Position numbers and translations under genes: made by a program. This document shows, one piece after another, positions 46,783 through 57,264 of a DNA stretch of 64,000 nucleotides. This stretch comes from Candidatus Thiobius zoothamnicola (GTDB lineage: Bacteria; Pseudomonadota; Gammaproteobacteria; Chromatiales; Chromatiaceae), in contig JAPQLC010000023.1 of the NCBI GenBank assembly GCA_030826945.1, positions 1 to 64,000 of the forward strand, written 5' to 3'. Positions within the stretch are counted from its first letter, which is position 1; every line of letters begins with the position of its first letter. A model generated the notes under the pieces. The model was not told the origin of the DNA, ran no database searches, and saw nothing but the letters and a program-made list of their open reading frames with translations.

Positions 46783-48195
46783 TTATGGTAAGGCGGTATT
46801 GATTTGAGGTAATGCAACGCCTGGATTAAGGATGTTATCCGGGTCAAATGCTTTTTTGATGGTGTGCATTAGCTGTATGGCGGGTTCATCAAGTTCGTGG
46901 TGAATGAAGTCGCGTTTGACGCGTCCGATGCCGTGTTCGCCGGAGAGGGTGCCTTCAAGCGCCAAAACTAACTGAAAGACATCGCTCAGACAGGCGGCAC
47001 TGGCTTCTGCTTGCGTCTTATCGTCAGGATCAAGCAATAAATTGACATGGATATTGCCGTTTCCGGCATGTCCGAAATTGACGATTGTGATCCCGTGTCG
47101 AGCGGATAATTGTTCCAAACCATTGATCAATTCGGGTAATCGGGATACTGGCACGGCGACATCTTCATTGATTTTTTTGGGTGCGATGTTACGTAAAGCC
47201 GGGGAAAGCGCTTTGCGAGCGCGCCAAAGTGTGCGGATTTCATCTGGTGTATTGGCCAGCGTGACATTAAGGCAGTCTTTGTTGCTGGCGATATGTTGTA
47301 TCTTTTTAGCGTCTGCGTCGATAGATTCGATTGAGCCGTCGATTTCAATCATCAGCATAGCCGTGACTTTGCTGGAGAGTTGTAAATCTGCATAGTTGCG
47401 CACCATATTGATGGCTTGGGCGTCCATGAATTCCAATGCGCAGGGTGTGATTGGTTGAGCCATCAAGGCGGAGACCGCCTGAGCGGCGGCGTCAATCGTT
47501 TGATAGGTGGCTTGCAGCGTCCTTTTCGCTGCGGGTTTGGGGGTGAGTTTCAGTATCGCTTCGGTGATGATCGCCAGTGTGCCTTCTGAGCCAATGATAA
47601 GACGCGTCAAGTCATAGCCGACGACGCCCTTGGTGGTTTTTACGCCGGTGCGTAACCTTTCGCCAAGCCCGGTTACGGTGGATAGGCCGAGCGTATTTTC
47701 CCGGGGCGTGCCATATTTGACGGCGCGTGGTCCGGCGGAGTTGTAGGCCAGATTGCCGCCGAGCGTACAGGTTGCGGCACTGGTGGGATCGGGTGGCCAG
47801 AAAAAACCTTGTTCAGCGGCGGCATTTTGCAGTTCCTGATTTGTGAATCCCGGCGATGCAATGGCCAGGCGGTTGGCTGGATCAATTTCCAGACGATGAC
47901 GCAGGCGCTCAGTGGACAATATGATGCCGCCTTGGGCTGGCGTTGTCGCTCCGGTCGTGCCAGTGCCTTTACCGCGTGTTATCAGCGGGATTCCATCTTG
48001 GCGGCAGAGTTGCACGAGCTGGGTGATTTGCTCAGTTCGGCGAGGGAAGCAAACGGCGGCAGGCATGGCTTGTTGGCGGCTGTTATCAAAGCCATAGGCC
48101 ACGCAACTGCTGGCGTCCGTTAATAAATCCGCTGTTGGGAATATATCGCCTAAGCGACGTAGGCATTTATTCGGTAGTGGGCTGGATGCGTTCAA
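46783..48195 (-). CDS. FAD-linked glycolate/D-lactate oxidase (GlcD type)
   Basis: The 470-residue flavoprotein has the FAD-binding PCMH domain (LITRGKGTGTTGATTPAQGG; TLGGNLAYNSAGPRAVKYG) and the C-terminal substrate domain ending SGEHGIGRVKRDF. It oxidises a 2-hydroxy acid, likely glycolate or D-lactate. In an autotroph with prk, glycolate from Rubisco oxygenation is a plausible substrate. No glcE or glcF follows. The start overlaps the BON lipoprotein gene by 29 bases. Confidence 0.9.
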   Translation of the reverse strand: MNASSPLPNKCLRRLGDIFPTADLLTDASSCVAYGFDNSRQQAMPAAVCFPRRTEQITQLVQLCRQDGIPLITRGKGTGTTGATTPAQGGIILSTERLRHRLEIDPANRLAIASPGFTNQELQNAAAEQGFFWPPDPTSAATCTLGGNLAYNSAGPRAVKYGTPRENTLGLSTVTGLGERLRTGVKTTKGVVGYDLTRLIIGSEGTLAIITEAILKLTPKPAAKRTLQATYQTIDAAAQAVSALMAQPITPCALEFMDAQAINMVRNYADLQLSSKVTAMLMIEIDGSIESIDADAKKIQHIASNKDCLNVTLANTPDEIRTLWRARKALSPALRNIAPKKINEDVAVPVSRLPELINGLEQLSARHGITIVNFGHAGNGNIHVNLLLDPDDKTQAEASAACLSDVFQLVLALEGTLSGEHGIGRVKRDFIHHELDEPAIQLMHTIKKAFDPDNILNPGVALPQINTALP

Positions 48196-48763
48196 ATAAG
48201 CGTACCACGCGTTTTACGCCTTCAAGGTGGCGTACTTTTTCGGTTACAGCGTCAATTTCCGGTTGGGTCAGCAAGCCCATCAGATAAACTGAACTCAGTG
48301 AACTGGTGACAAATACCCGGGTTGGATCAAATCCTTCAATGTCAATATCAAACAATGCCATTTTGACCTTACCAGTCAGGTAGGTATCGCTGACGGCGTC
48401 TGACCAGCTTGCTTCCTCAGTAATTTCAATTTCGTTGAAGACATGTCGGACCCGGGGGATCTCGGCGACCTGTTGGGCGAAGGCTTGTGATAAGGCCCTG
48501 TTGGGGGCTTGCCCGGTTAACAGGATGCGTTGGTTATAAACCGCGATGTCAATATTGGTTTTTTCGGAGATGTCTGGATTTCCACCACGTAGGCTGATCG
48601 CTTTGAACTTGATTTCTTTATCGTCAACATAGGCACCTGTGCTGCGGCGATCATGGATGACGTTGGCACCTGCGACCATGCCGCCAAAAACCAGAGGCGC
48701 GCAGCCATTGAGTTGGGTCAGGCAAAGGGTGCTGATGAGCAAGGGAATAAGGAGATTTTTCAT
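48167..48763 (-). CDS. BON-domain outer-membrane lipoprotein (DolP/YraP type)
   Basis: The 198-residue lipoprotein has the lipobox LTQLNGC (Cys near 21) and a conserved GGMVAGANVIHDRRSTGAYV. Two BON domains follow (about 60-125 and 130-195), as in E. coli DolP/YraP, which maintains the outer membrane. It lies 7 bases after hemJ. Confidence 0.92.
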   Translation of the reverse strand: MKNLLIPLLISTLCLTQLNGCAPLVFGGMVAGANVIHDRRSTGAYVDDKEIKFKAISLRGGNPDISEKTNIDIAVYNQRILLTGQAPNRALSQAFAQQVAEIPRVRHVFNEIEITEEASWSDAVSDTYLTGKVKMALFDIDIEGFDPTRVFVTSSLSSVYLMGLLTQPEIDAVTEKVRHLEGVKRVVRLFERIQPTTE

Positions 48764-48770
48764 AGGTTAC

Positions 48771-49193
48771 TTATACCGGCTTCAACACGGCGAGCAAAAT
48801 AATCGCAATCAATAGGAGTACCGGTATTTCATTAAACCAGCGATACCAGACATGTGAGTGTTGGTTCCGATCATGTTTGAAATCATATAGTAGTTTACCG
48901 CAGTAAATATGGTAGGCCGTCAGCATGGCGATCAAGAAATATTTCATGGTCAACCATAATTGGCCGCCGAATGCTGCCCAAGCATAGTCGTATAACATCC
49001 AGAAACCTAAAATTAATGTGGTGACGGCGCCTGGCGTGGTGATGCCGAAATACAGTTTGCGCTCCATGATTTTGAAGCGATCAATTGAAATTTGGTCGTT
49101 GCTCATGGCGTGATAAACATAGAGGCGAGGCAAGTAAAACAGGCCTGCGAACCAAGTCACCATGGCAATCAAATGCCAGGCTTTAAGCATCAT
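48771..49193 (-). CDS. hemJ: Protoporphyrinogen oxidase HemJ
   Basis: The 140-residue membrane protein has four hydrophobic segments. AWHLIAMVTWFAGLFYLPRL holds the conserved His that binds haem, followed by YVYHAMS; MKYFLIAMLTAYHIYCGKLL and WYRWFNEIPVLLLIAIILLA are also typical. It oxidises protoporphyrinogen IX in haem synthesis. AAGGTGA precedes the paired ATGs at 49193/49190. Confidence 0.93.
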   Translation of the reverse strand: MMLKAWHLIAMVTWFAGLFYLPRLYVYHAMSNDQISIDRFKIMERKLYFGITTPGAVTTLILGFWMLYDYAWAAFGGQLWLTMKYFLIAMLTAYHIYCGKLLYDFKHDRNQHSHVWYRWFNEIPVLLLIAIILLAVLKPV

Positions 49194-49197
49194 AGGG

Positions 49198-49674
49198 TCA
49201 CCTTGTCTGGAAAGTGGTTTCGGTTGCTTTAATGCGTGTGATGTCAATAGCGCCTTGCATGCGTAAGGCGATCATTCCATCCGGATCCAGCAGAAAATGC
49301 GTGGGAGTCGCTTGCACACTGCCGAACCCACGGCTGACCTCGCCATGGACATCCAGCGCTGTTGGATAGGGAATGGGTCGTTTGTCTAAAAAGCTGAGTA
49401 CGACATTCGGGGGATCTTGTGGGATGGATACTGCCAATACGGTGAGTCCGCCGTCATGCAGTTGGGTTAATTGAGGGATATCTTTGATGCAGATAGGGCA
49501 ATTGATCGACCAAAAAGTGATGAGCGTTGGTTGGCCACGGTAATCAGCCAGGGTTTTGCGCGTGCCATCGGTGAAATTCAGTATCACATCTGGTGCGGTT
49601 TTGGATTCAGACCGTATCCATAATAAGGCCGCAATGACTAAGGCAAATAATAATAAGGTGGACAGTAGTTTCAT
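49198..49674 (-). CDS. Membrane-anchored thioredoxin-like protein
   Basis: The 158-residue protein has an N-terminal anchor (LLSTLLLFALVIAALLWI) and a TlpA/ResA-like thioredoxin fold. The redox motif is CPIC in TFWSINCPICIKDIPQL, and the cis-proline loop is ATPTHFLLDPDG. It should act on disulfides in the periplasm. The ATG at 49674 overlaps the upstream stop by one base. It precedes hemJ by 4 bases. Confidence 0.9.
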   Translation of the reverse strand: MKLLSTLLLFALVIAALLWIRSESKTAPDVILNFTDGTRKTLADYRGQPTLITFWSINCPICIKDIPQLTQLHDGGLTVLAVSIPQDPPNVVLSFLDKRPIPYPTALDVHGEVSRGFGSVQATPTHFLLDPDGMIALRMQGAIDITRIKATETTFQTR

Positions 49675-50369
49675 CAATCGGTTTTTTTGCTGGGCGGTAA
49701 ATGGAAACGCGATCTGCGTTGATGCTGATTTGCGGGGTTGTTTGAAGAAAATGGTGACGCTTGCCGGGGTTGACCGCTGAGCCAATGGCTGATTCGACCA
49801 ACAATGCGCCTGATGGTTCGCCATAACTTGGGTAATAGCCAGATGACCAGCACCATGAACAGGGTTAAGCCGACCAGAAAGAGTATGGGGTAGTGCAGGG
49901 CGGTCCATAATCCGCCGATGACCAACAAATCTTCTGTCAGGGAGGCTGTCCAGTTACTGAAGGGTTCTGGAGAGGTATTGATTAACATCCGGCTGCTGGT
50001 TTTCGTGACATGGCTCGCTGTCGCCAGGCTGCCGCCAAGCAGCAGGGCAACCAGTTCAACAACAGGGCCGGCATCCAGATGGCCGGACGCGCCAGCCGCC
50101 ATTAATGCGCCAGCCGGGATGCGTACGAAGGTATGTATCGCATCCCAACCGGTATCGACCCCTGGTGTTTTGTCAGCGAAGAACTCAATGAAGAACATGA
50201 TCCCGGCTGCCAACATCACGGACGGATCGGTGATGATGTGTAAATCCGGCGGTAATTCAATATGTCCAAGGCCACCCATCCAGCCGAGTACCAGAATGGT
50301 TGCATATAGATTGATGCCGGATGCCCAGGCGGCACCCATGATGAGCGCAATGGCTTCTAGGGTTTCCAT
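49674..50369 (-). CDS. DUF4126 family membrane protein
   Basis: The 231-residue protein has about five membrane segments (for example MLAAGIMFFIEFFADKTPGV and HYPILFLVGLTLFMVLVIWL) and matches DUF4126 in its first 190 residues (ASGINLYATILVLGWMG; DTGWDAIHTFVRIPAGALMA). The C-terminal 40 residues are basic and probably disordered. Function unknown. It heads a coupled unit with the thioredoxin-like gene. Confidence 0.8.
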   Translation of the reverse strand: METLEAIALIMGAAWASGINLYATILVLGWMGGLGHIELPPDLHIITDPSVMLAAGIMFFIEFFADKTPGVDTGWDAIHTFVRIPAGALMAAGASGHLDAGPVVELVALLLGGSLATASHVTKTSSRMLINTSPEPFSNWTASLTEDLLVIGGLWTALHYPILFLVGLTLFMVLVIWLLPKLWRTIRRIVGRISHWLSGQPRQASPFSSNNPANQHQRRSRFHLPPSKKTD

Positions 50370-50438
50370 TGTTTCACCGTGTGTTTTGGCGTCGGGAAAT
50401 GGCGGTTCAGCCGGGTGCTGCTCATGGCGGGATGTTCG

Positions 50439-51800
50439 TCATGATTTGTTGTTGATGAATGTTTGCGCTAATGAATGATAAATGGGTTGCGGACAAACGA
50501 GCCGGGATACGCCATAGGCGATTGCGGCGGTCGCCAGCAAAGGCAGCGCCATATCGTATTCTGCTGTGATTTCAATCACAATGACGACGGCGGTCAGAGG
50601 CGACTGTACCACGCCGGTGAAGTAAGCGGCCATCCCCAACAAAATCATCGCGCTTGATGGCGCAACAGGCCACCAATAGGCTAGGTCAGCGCCTAAACCG
50701 ACGCCTGTGGCTAAAGAGGGAGCGAAAATACCTCCTGGAATGCCGGTTAGAAAAGAAGCGGCGGTCGCTAAAGCTTTATTGATTGGATACCAAGGGTCAA
50801 ATTCTGCGGTATTGGCGATGATGGCCTGGGCTTCAAGGTAACCTGTGCCATTTGCGCTATAGTCAGACAGGAAGGCGATGATGGCGAGCACCCAGCCGCC
50901 AACGAAAGCTGATCGTAAAGGCGCGTGCGTAGCGATTGGCGTTATGACCTGAGTGGTTTTGATCAGGGTCTGCGCAAACAAGCCGCCGAGTAAGCCGCCA
51001 ATAACGCCGACCACGGGGGCAATTGACCAGATCCTCCAGTCCGGCGGCGGATTGTCCGATAAAACGCCAAAATAATCGTAATGCCCCGTTATGCTGATTG
51101 CGGCGATACCGGCTAACACAACAGCGATCATGATTGAGCTATGGATTGGATATTGACTGCTGCGGCGCATTTCTTCGATCACAAACACCATGCCCGCCAT
51201 TGGTGTGTTGAATGCGGCGGCCATGCCAGCGGCACTGCCGGCCATAATCCAGTGTTGATAAGGGCAGCTTGCTGGCAGTCGTGTTAAACGCCGCATCGAA
51301 TACATGATGGCGGCACCGATGTGGATGGATGGCCCTTGTCGGCCAATGGAACCGCCTGCCAATAATCCCAGTAAGGTTAATAACACTTTACCGATGGCGA
51401 TCCGCCATGACAGTAAAGTTGTTTTCTGGTGGCTTTGTAAAGCGGCTAAAGTTTGTGGGATGCCGCTGCCTTGCGCGCCAGGGAAATAACGGAAGGTGAG
51501 CCAGACTATGCCGAGTATGCCGCATGGCGTCAGTAATAAGGGGAGGTACGGATTGAATGCCGCAAGCTGTAAGAATGCATGATTCGCTAATTCAGCCAAT
51601 TTGGCGAACAGTACGCAAACCAAACCGACCAGGATCGTTCCTCCCCAGAATGCCAAGCGGATACGCCAAGCCTGCGAAGACAATAAAAGGCGTTTTGAGC
51701 GGCGTAAATGGGATCCGATGTTTTGCAGATGAGGATGGCGGTGAGATATTTTCGTATCTCCTGAAAAAGGGTGTGCGGACAAGTTTACTGAATTTGTCAT
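50439..51800 (-). CDS. ClC-family chloride channel or transporter
   Basis: The 453-residue protein has the ClC selectivity motifs GAQGSGIPQT (near 110), GGSIGRQGPSIHIGA (near 152) and GIPGGIFAPSLATG (near 350). The inner glutamate is kept (FVIEEMR). The external gating glutamate of the GxEGP motif is glutamine here (GRQGP). In E. coli ClC-ec1 the E148Q change removes proton coupling, so this protein may be a passive channel. ATG 51800 is the start used; GTG 51821 is in frame. Confidence 0.92.
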   Translation of the reverse strand: MTNSVNLSAHPFSGDTKISHRHPHLQNIGSHLRRSKRLLLSSQAWRIRLAFWGGTILVGLVCVLFAKLAELANHAFLQLAAFNPYLPLLLTPCGILGIVWLTFRYFPGAQGSGIPQTLAALQSHQKTTLLSWRIAIGKVLLTLLGLLAGGSIGRQGPSIHIGAAIMYSMRRLTRLPASCPYQHWIMAGSAAGMAAAFNTPMAGMVFVIEEMRRSSQYPIHSSIMIAVVLAGIAAISITGHYDYFGVLSDNPPPDWRIWSIAPVVGVIGGLLGGLFAQTLIKTTQVITPIATHAPLRSAFVGGWVLAIIAFLSDYSANGTGYLEAQAIIANTAEFDPWYPINKALATAASFLTGIPGGIFAPSLATGVGLGADLAYWWPVAPSSAMILLGMAAYFTGVVQSPLTAVVIVIEITAEYDMALPLLATAAIAYGVSRLVCPQPIYHSLAQTFINNKS

Positions 51801-51950
51801 GATTGAGTTGGCAGAGTACACAATGACTCAGCATTACTGATTTTTATGCTATACCCCTGTACGGTTTATGAATCGTGGCGGGTCTGTTGAGTCTGTCGGG
51901 TATCCGCACGGTGCATTTTCGTTGCTAAATCTGATAAGAGGAGTTTGAAC

Positions 51951-52961
51951 ATGAAAACAATGATTGCCGCTATGGTGTTGGCTGGCATAGGTGTGGCCTC
52001 ATCGGCGAATGCCGGCACTTTGCAGGATGTACAGAACAGAGGTTATTTAAATTGCGGCGTGAGCACAGGGCTGGCTGGTTTTTCGCAGAAAGATGAAAAA
52101 GGCAATTGGAGTGGCTTGGATGTTGATGTGTGTCGCGGCGTTGCGGCGGCGGTGTTGGGTGATGCATCCAAGGTCAGGTATAAGCCGTTGACGGCTAAAG
52201 AACGCTTTACCGCTTTGCAATCTGGCGAGATTGATATTTTGTCGCGTAATACGACCTGGACGCATACCAGAGATACCTCTTTGGGATTGAATTTCGCGGG
52301 TACTATCTATTATGACGGTGCCGGCTTTATGGTGCGCAAAGCATTGGGGGTCAACAGTGCCACCGAATTGGATGGCGCTGCGGCTTGTATTCAGGCAGGT
52401 ACCTCCACAGAGTTGGCAATTGCGGACTTTTTTCGTGAAAGAAATATGGAATATAAAGTCGTCACTTTCGATACTTCTGACCAGACCCGCATTGGCTTCT
52501 CTTCTGGCCGGTGTGATTTTCTGGTATCGGATCAATCCCAATTGTATGCGTTGCGGATTGGTTTGAAGAAACCGGATGAGGCGAAGGTGTTGCCTGAAGT
52601 GATTTCAAAGGAACCGTTAGGTCCTGTGGTACGCCAAGGTGATGATGCTTGGTTTAATGTCGTCAAATGGACAGTTAATGCCTGGATTGAAGGTGAATAT
52701 CAGGGTGTGACCTCCGCTAATGCCAATCGGTTGAGAAAAATTGGCAAACCAGGCCAAAAACGTTTGTTAGGCTCTGAGGGGGATTTGGGCAGAAAACTGA
52801 ATTTGCCGGATGACTGGGGCTATCAAATCATCAGGCAGGTTGGTAACTACGCGGAATCTTTTGAACGTAACGTAGGCATGGGGTCGCCCTTGAAGATTGC
52901 GCGTGGTTTGAATGCGCAATGGAACCAGGGCGGTATTTTGTACTCTCCAGCCATGCGTTAA
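51951..52961 (+). CDS. Amino-acid ABC transporter substrate-binding protein (AapJ/BztA type)
   Basis: The 336-residue protein has a signal peptide (IAAMVLAGIGVASSANAG) and the family start LQDVQNRGYLNCGVSTGLAG. The ligand-site motifs GLDVDVCRGVAAAVLGD and SRNTTWTHTRDTSLGLNF match the general L-amino-acid binding proteins. GAGGAG precedes ATG 51951. No permease or ATPase gene follows, so it is either an orphan receptor or partner of a distant transporter. Confidence 0.92.
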   Translation: MKTMIAAMVLAGIGVASSANAGTLQDVQNRGYLNCGVSTGLAGFSQKDEKGNWSGLDVDVCRGVAAAVLGDASKVRYKPLTAKERFTALQSGEIDILSRNTTWTHTRDTSLGLNFAGTIYYDGAGFMVRKALGVNSATELDGAAACIQAGTSTELAIADFFRERNMEYKVVTFDTSDQTRIGFSSGRCDFLVSDQSQLYALRIGLKKPDEAKVLPEVISKEPLGPVVRQGDDAWFNVVKWTVNAWIEGEYQGVTSANANRLRKIGKPGQKRLLGSEGDLGRKLNLPDDWGYQIIRQVGNYAESFERNVGMGSPLKIARGLNAQWNQGGILYSPAMR

Positions 52962-53132
52962 TTTTCCCGGCAATAAACTGCGTGGTCGTTTGCGAGGGCG
53001 AGCGTCCGCAGTTTATTTTCATGCTTGGGGTAATGGCATACAGAATCGCGAAATTGACGCCATTATAGAGGGGTTGGCGTTTCTCACTGTTCAGAAGGGC
53101 TGAATGCTAAAACGCCTGTCCTAGAGGTTGTG

Positions 53133-54947
53133 TTAAATGGCCCGCGAGGCCCGTTTGCGTTCATGTTCTTTCAGCAGTTTTTTGCGTAGACGAATGGCTT
53201 CTGGCGTCACTTCGACGAGTTCATCGTCTTCGATAAATTCTAACGCCATTTCCAATGTGACCCGTATCGGCGGTGTCAAAATGAGTGCGTCATCTTTGCC
53301 CGCCGCGCGAACATTGGTCAGTTGTTTGGCTTTCAGTGGATTAACCACCAGGTCATTGTCGCGGGAATGGATACCCACTAATTGGCCTTCGTAGACTTCA
53401 TCGCCCGGTGAAACCATCAAGCGCCCCCGTTCTTGCAGGTTAAACAGTGCATAAGCCAGCACTTTGCCTTGTCCATTGGCGATCAATACGCCGTTCTTAC
53501 GCGCTGCGATACCGCCGCTCGCCGCCGGGCCGTAATGGTCAAAAACGTGGTATATCAGGCCTGTGCCCGAGGTCATTGTCATAAAATCGGTTTGCAGGCC
53601 AATTAATCCCCGGGAAGGCGCAATATAATCAAGACGTACGCGGCCTTTGCCGTCAGGCGTCATGTTTTTCAGCGCGCCGCGCCGTTCGCCCAGTGCTTCC
53701 ATGACCGCACCTTGATGTTGTTCTTCGATATCAACGGTAAGCTGCTCATAAGGCTCGCAACGTTCTCCGTTGATCTCACGTAAAATCACTTCAGGACGCG
53801 ACACCGCCAGTTCAAAGCCCTCCCGGCGCATATTCTCAATCAGCACGGAAAGGTGTAATTCACCCCGGCCTGAAACTTTGAATTTTTCCGGGTCGCTGCC
53901 TTCTTCCACCCGGAGAGCCACGTTGTGAATCAATTCACGCTCCAAACGATCCTTGATTTGGCGCGATGTCAGATATTTGCCTTCACGCCCGGCGAAAGGC
54001 GATGAATTGACCTGGAAGGTCATGGAGACGGTGGGTTCATCCACGCTCATCGCGGGCAGTGGTTCGATCTGTTCCGGGTCGCACAGGGTGTCAGACACTT
54101 TGGGTGCTTGCAGACCGGTAATGGCGACAATATCCCCGGCACTGGCTTGCTCCACTTCGTGCCTGTCTAACCCGAGATAGCCGTACACAATGCCGATTTT
54201 GCCCCGATATTCCGTACCATCACGCTGAATCACCGTCACATTCTGGTTGGGTTTGGCGATGCCCCGGGTAATCCGCCCGATAGCGATTGCGCCAACATAG
54301 CTGTTGTAGTCCAGATTGGATATCTGCATTTGAAAAGGCGCTTCGGGATCCACGGCGGGCGGCGGACAATGGGCGATGATGGCTTCAAACAGCGTTGTCA
54401 TATCGCCATCGCGCGTTTCCTCTGAAGTGGATGCATATCCATTAATGGCTGAGGCGTAAATAACCGGGAAATCCAATTGCTCATCTGTTGCGCCCAAATT
54501 ATCAAATAAGTCAAAGACTTGATCGACCACCCAATTTGGGCGTGCGCCCGGTTTGTCAATTTTATTGACGACCACAATTGGCCTGAGGCCGTGGTTGAAG
54601 GCTTTCTGAGTGACAAAACGGGTTTGTGGCATTGGCCCTTCCTGAGCGTCAACCAATAACAAGACGGAATCCACCATGGATAACACGCGCTCCACTTCGC
54701 CACCAAAGTCGGCGTGCCCCGGTGTGTCAACAATGTTGATGCGATAATCCTGCCAGCGAATAGCGGTGTTTTTCGCCAGAATGGTGATACCCCGCTCCTT
54801 TTCCTGATCATTTGAATCCATCACGCGCTCAATTTCACCAAAGCGCTCGCCCAGCGTGCCGGATTGTTTAAGGAGTTCGTCAACCAAAGTCGTTTTTCCA
54901 TGGTCAACATGGGCTATAATCGCCACATTGCGTAGTTGTTGAATCAC
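53133..54947 (-). CDS. typA: Ribosome-associated GTPase TypA/BipA
   Basis: The 604-residue protein has an EF-G-like layout. The G domain carries [31 protein letters not shown] and [10 protein letters not shown]. The C-terminal half has the BipA-specific [20 protein letters not shown]. It binds ribosomes under stress and cold and aids 50S assembly. It is a single gene with no close partner. Confidence 0.97.
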   Translation of the reverse strand: MIQQLRNVAIIAHVDHGKTTLVDELLKQSGTLGERFGEIERVMDSNDQEKERGITILAKNTAIRWQDYRINIVDTPGHADFGGEVERVLSMVDSVLLLVDAQEGPMPQTRFVTQKAFNHGLRPIVVVNKIDKPGARPNWVVDQVFDLFDNLGATDEQLDFPVIYASAINGYASTSEETRDGDMTTLFEAIIAHCPPPAVDPEAPFQMQISNLDYNSYVGAIAIGRITRGIAKPNQNVTVIQRDGTEYRGKIGIVYGYLGLDRHEVEQASAGDIVAITGLQAPKVSDTLCDPEQIEPLPAMSVDEPTVSMTFQVNSSPFAGREGKYLTSRQIKDRLERELIHNVALRVEEGSDPEKFKVSGRGELHLSVLIENMRREGFELAVSRPEVILREINGERCEPYEQLTVDIEEQHQGAVMEALGERRGALKNMTPDGKGRVRLDYIAPSRGLIGLQTDFMTMTSGTGLIYHVFDHYGPAASGGIAARKNGVLIANGQGKVLAYALFNLQERGRLMVSPGDEVYEGQLVGIHSRDNDLVVNPLKAKQLTNVRAAGKDDALILTPPIRVTLEMALEFIEDDELVEVTPEAIRLRKKLLKEHERKRASRAI

Positions 54948-55126
54948 AGGTGTTACACCGGGTAAGGATTAAAGACGGCGCGCGATTATACCGGGGTTGA
55001 CCCTATGTTGTTCGGTTTAATCCGAATTTAAGCCAGCCTCATGATGACGCGATCCAGGGACGATCATTATCTGATAGGGAATAACAAAGAAACCCATCTG
55101 TTTGCTTTTTGGCAAGGGGAGTCAAC

Positions 55127-56458
55127 GTGGAAACTGTATCCCAGCGTATCAGCATGATTTTGAGTCTGGTGCTTTTATTGGCTTTCAGCAGCGCCCAGGC
55201 TGAAACCTTATTGGATATTTACCGGCTGGCGAAGAAAAATGACCTGGCATTCCTGGCGCAGATTTATGCGGGCGATGCTTCTGCAGAAATTCACGAGCAA
55301 GCCAAATCCGCTTTTTTACCGACTTTATCCGCCGGGTATCGCTACAGTCACACCATACAGGATGTTCGCAGCGCGGCGAATGACGTTTATGCGGTTGGCG
55401 CGAACAGTTTTCCTGTCACTGAGTTCAGCCTGGATGCAACCCAATCCATCCTGAACTATGAGAATATTGCCCGCCTGCGTCAATCACGTATTGAATTGCG
55501 CAAAATTACGGCTGACTTGCAAGCAGCCCAACAAGCTTTGTTGATGAAAGTGGTGGAGCGTTATGTCAATGTGCTGAACGCCAGAACCGAGCGGCGAAAT
55601 GCCAGGATTGAAGCCAACACTTTCAAGCGCCAATGGAAGCTGGCGCGGAACAAGCCACCGGCTCTGGCGGCCAGCTTGCAAGCGGATGCGCATTTACGTA
55701 CGGTTGAGAACCAATATAAGAGTGCTTTACGTGCATTGGAGGAAATGACGGGGCAACCGGTTATTTCGATTCAACTGCTGAAACCGGCGATTGACATCGT
55801 GCGGCCCAAACCTGCCGTGCCAGATGAATGGGTGACGCTGGCACAAAAAAATAACCCTGCTCTATTGGCGCAACGCGAACGGTTCGGCATGTCCGTTGAG
55901 GAAGTGAATGCCCGGCAAGCGACCCGATTGCCGACGCTGGATTTCGTGGTCAGCCACGACAAAAAAAGAACTGACCGCACTTTGTTCGGCGGCGGCAGCA
56001 AATATAACACCACTGAACTTGCGCTTGAGGTGAGTTTGCCGCTATACAATGGCGGTGCGACTTCATCCAAAATCCGCCAGGCGCAACATTTGCGCAAAAA
56101 ATCCCAGGCGGAACTGGATCTTGTACTGCGTCAGGTCAAACACCAAACCATGGATGCGTTCGATACGGTGCAATCAACTATCACCAGTATTGAAGCCCTG
56201 CAAAATTTAGTCCAGGTGGGCCAGAAAGATGTGAAGGCTAAACGCGCGGCGGCCAAATCCGGGGAAATTTCCAATACTCAGGTGCTGAATGCATTACGCA
56301 CTTTATCCCGGGCGGAAACCGACTTTGCCAATGCCAAACACAATTATCTGCTGGATATTGTTCGTCTTAAAGGCATCGTTGGTATCCTGTCTGAAGCTGA
56401 TCTTAATGCCATGGCGCATCACTTTATGGGCGACACGGCGGCGCTGCAAAAGCGTTGA
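55127..56458 (+). CDS. TolC-like outer-membrane efflux protein
   Basis: The 443-residue protein has a signal peptide (MILSLVLLLAFSSAQA) and two repeats of the TolC outer-membrane factor fold, starting LLDIYRLAKKNDLAFLAQI and later TLAQKNNPALLAQRERFG. VSLPLYNGGATSSKIRQAQH is a family hallmark. GTG 55127 is chosen because AAGGGGAG is 5 bases upstream. It may serve type I secretion or drug efflux; no inner-membrane partner is adjacent. Confidence 0.93.
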   Translation: METVSQRISMILSLVLLLAFSSAQAETLLDIYRLAKKNDLAFLAQIYAGDASAEIHEQAKSAFLPTLSAGYRYSHTIQDVRSAANDVYAVGANSFPVTEFSLDATQSILNYENIARLRQSRIELRKITADLQAAQQALLMKVVERYVNVLNARTERRNARIEANTFKRQWKLARNKPPALAASLQADAHLRTVENQYKSALRALEEMTGQPVISIQLLKPAIDIVRPKPAVPDEWVTLAQKNNPALLAQRERFGMSVEEVNARQATRLPTLDFVVSHDKKRTDRTLFGGGSKYNTTELALEVSLPLYNGGATSSKIRQAQHLRKKSQAELDLVLRQVKHQTMDAFDTVQSTITSIEALQNLVQVGQKDVKAKRAAAKSGEISNTQVLNALRTLSRAETDFANAKHNYLLDIVRLKGIVGILSEADLNAMAHHFMGDTAALQKR

Positions 56459-56478
56459 GGCACAGTGCAATTCTATGA

Positions 56479-57225
56479 TCAGGTTTCTGTCGCGGCGCTC
56501 GGGCCAAACGCGCGCAAACGTTGCGTACGCATCCTGATGGGTCTGACAGTGGAAACCCTTTTTACCGCGCGTAAGGCATAAACGCCGTTCAAGCCCGGGG
56601 CCAGCGACTTACCTCGCGCATCCAGCCAATCCAGGTGTTTCGCCCATGTTTCATTGGATACAGGCGGCGCAAAAGCGCAGACATTGCTGGATTCAATATC
56701 AAAACCCAACACGCTCAGCCAGTCATTCACGCGCCGATAAGATAAAAAGTGCCCGGTCCAGGGCGTGCCGCCCCGATGTTGCAAAAATAATCGACCTAAG
56801 CCCCAGAGACTGATGGGATTAAAGCCCAGAATAATCACCCGCCCCTCTGGAATCAGCACCCGTTCGACTTCCTTGAGCACCCGATGCGGATCCAAAGAAA
56901 AATCCAGTGTGTGTGGCAAAACCACCACATCAATGGATGCTGTCGCTAAAGGCAGCATTTCACTACAGGCATACAGCATAGTGGTTGAGTCAGTCTCATC
57001 ATGCAGACTTAACTGTAAACAGTACTGCACCGGCAACCCGTCATAGCACGCTAAGGAATGGCCAAACCCTTGTATCTGCACCAAATAATAACCGAACAAC
57101 CCAGCATGCAAATCAATCAATAAACGTTGCTCCAATTGCATGAGCCGAAGCCCGGCCGGGCGATTAAACCAAGCGCGGATGGATTGATGCAGTTCCTTTT
57201 GCGCACTGAGGTATGTCGGCTTCAA
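56479..57225 (-). CDS. YafS-like SAM-dependent methyltransferase
   Basis: The 248-residue protein has a degenerate class I methyltransferase fold (VVVLPHTLDFSLDPHRVLKE; VERVLIPEGRVIILGFNPIS). The usual glycine-rich SAM motif is not obvious. E. coli yafS lies near mltD and gloB; here it is directly divergent from mltD, which supports the name. I choose TTG 57225 (LKPTYLSAQKELH), preceded by AGGG; the longer frame would run into mltD. Confidence 0.8.
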   Translation of the reverse strand: MKPTYLSAQKELHQSIRAWFNRPAGLRLMQLEQRLLIDLHAGLFGYYLVQIQGFGHSLACYDGLPVQYCLQLSLHDETDSTTMLYACSEMLPLATASIDVVVLPHTLDFSLDPHRVLKEVERVLIPEGRVIILGFNPISLWGLGRLFLQHRGGTPWTGHFLSYRRVNDWLSVLGFDIESSNVCAFAPPVSNETWAKHLDWLDARGKSLAPGLNGVYALRAVKRVSTVRPIRMRTQRLRAFGPSAATET

Positions 57226-57264
57226 GATTGTTACCCTGGAACGCTTTACGTATAGTGTCCGGTC

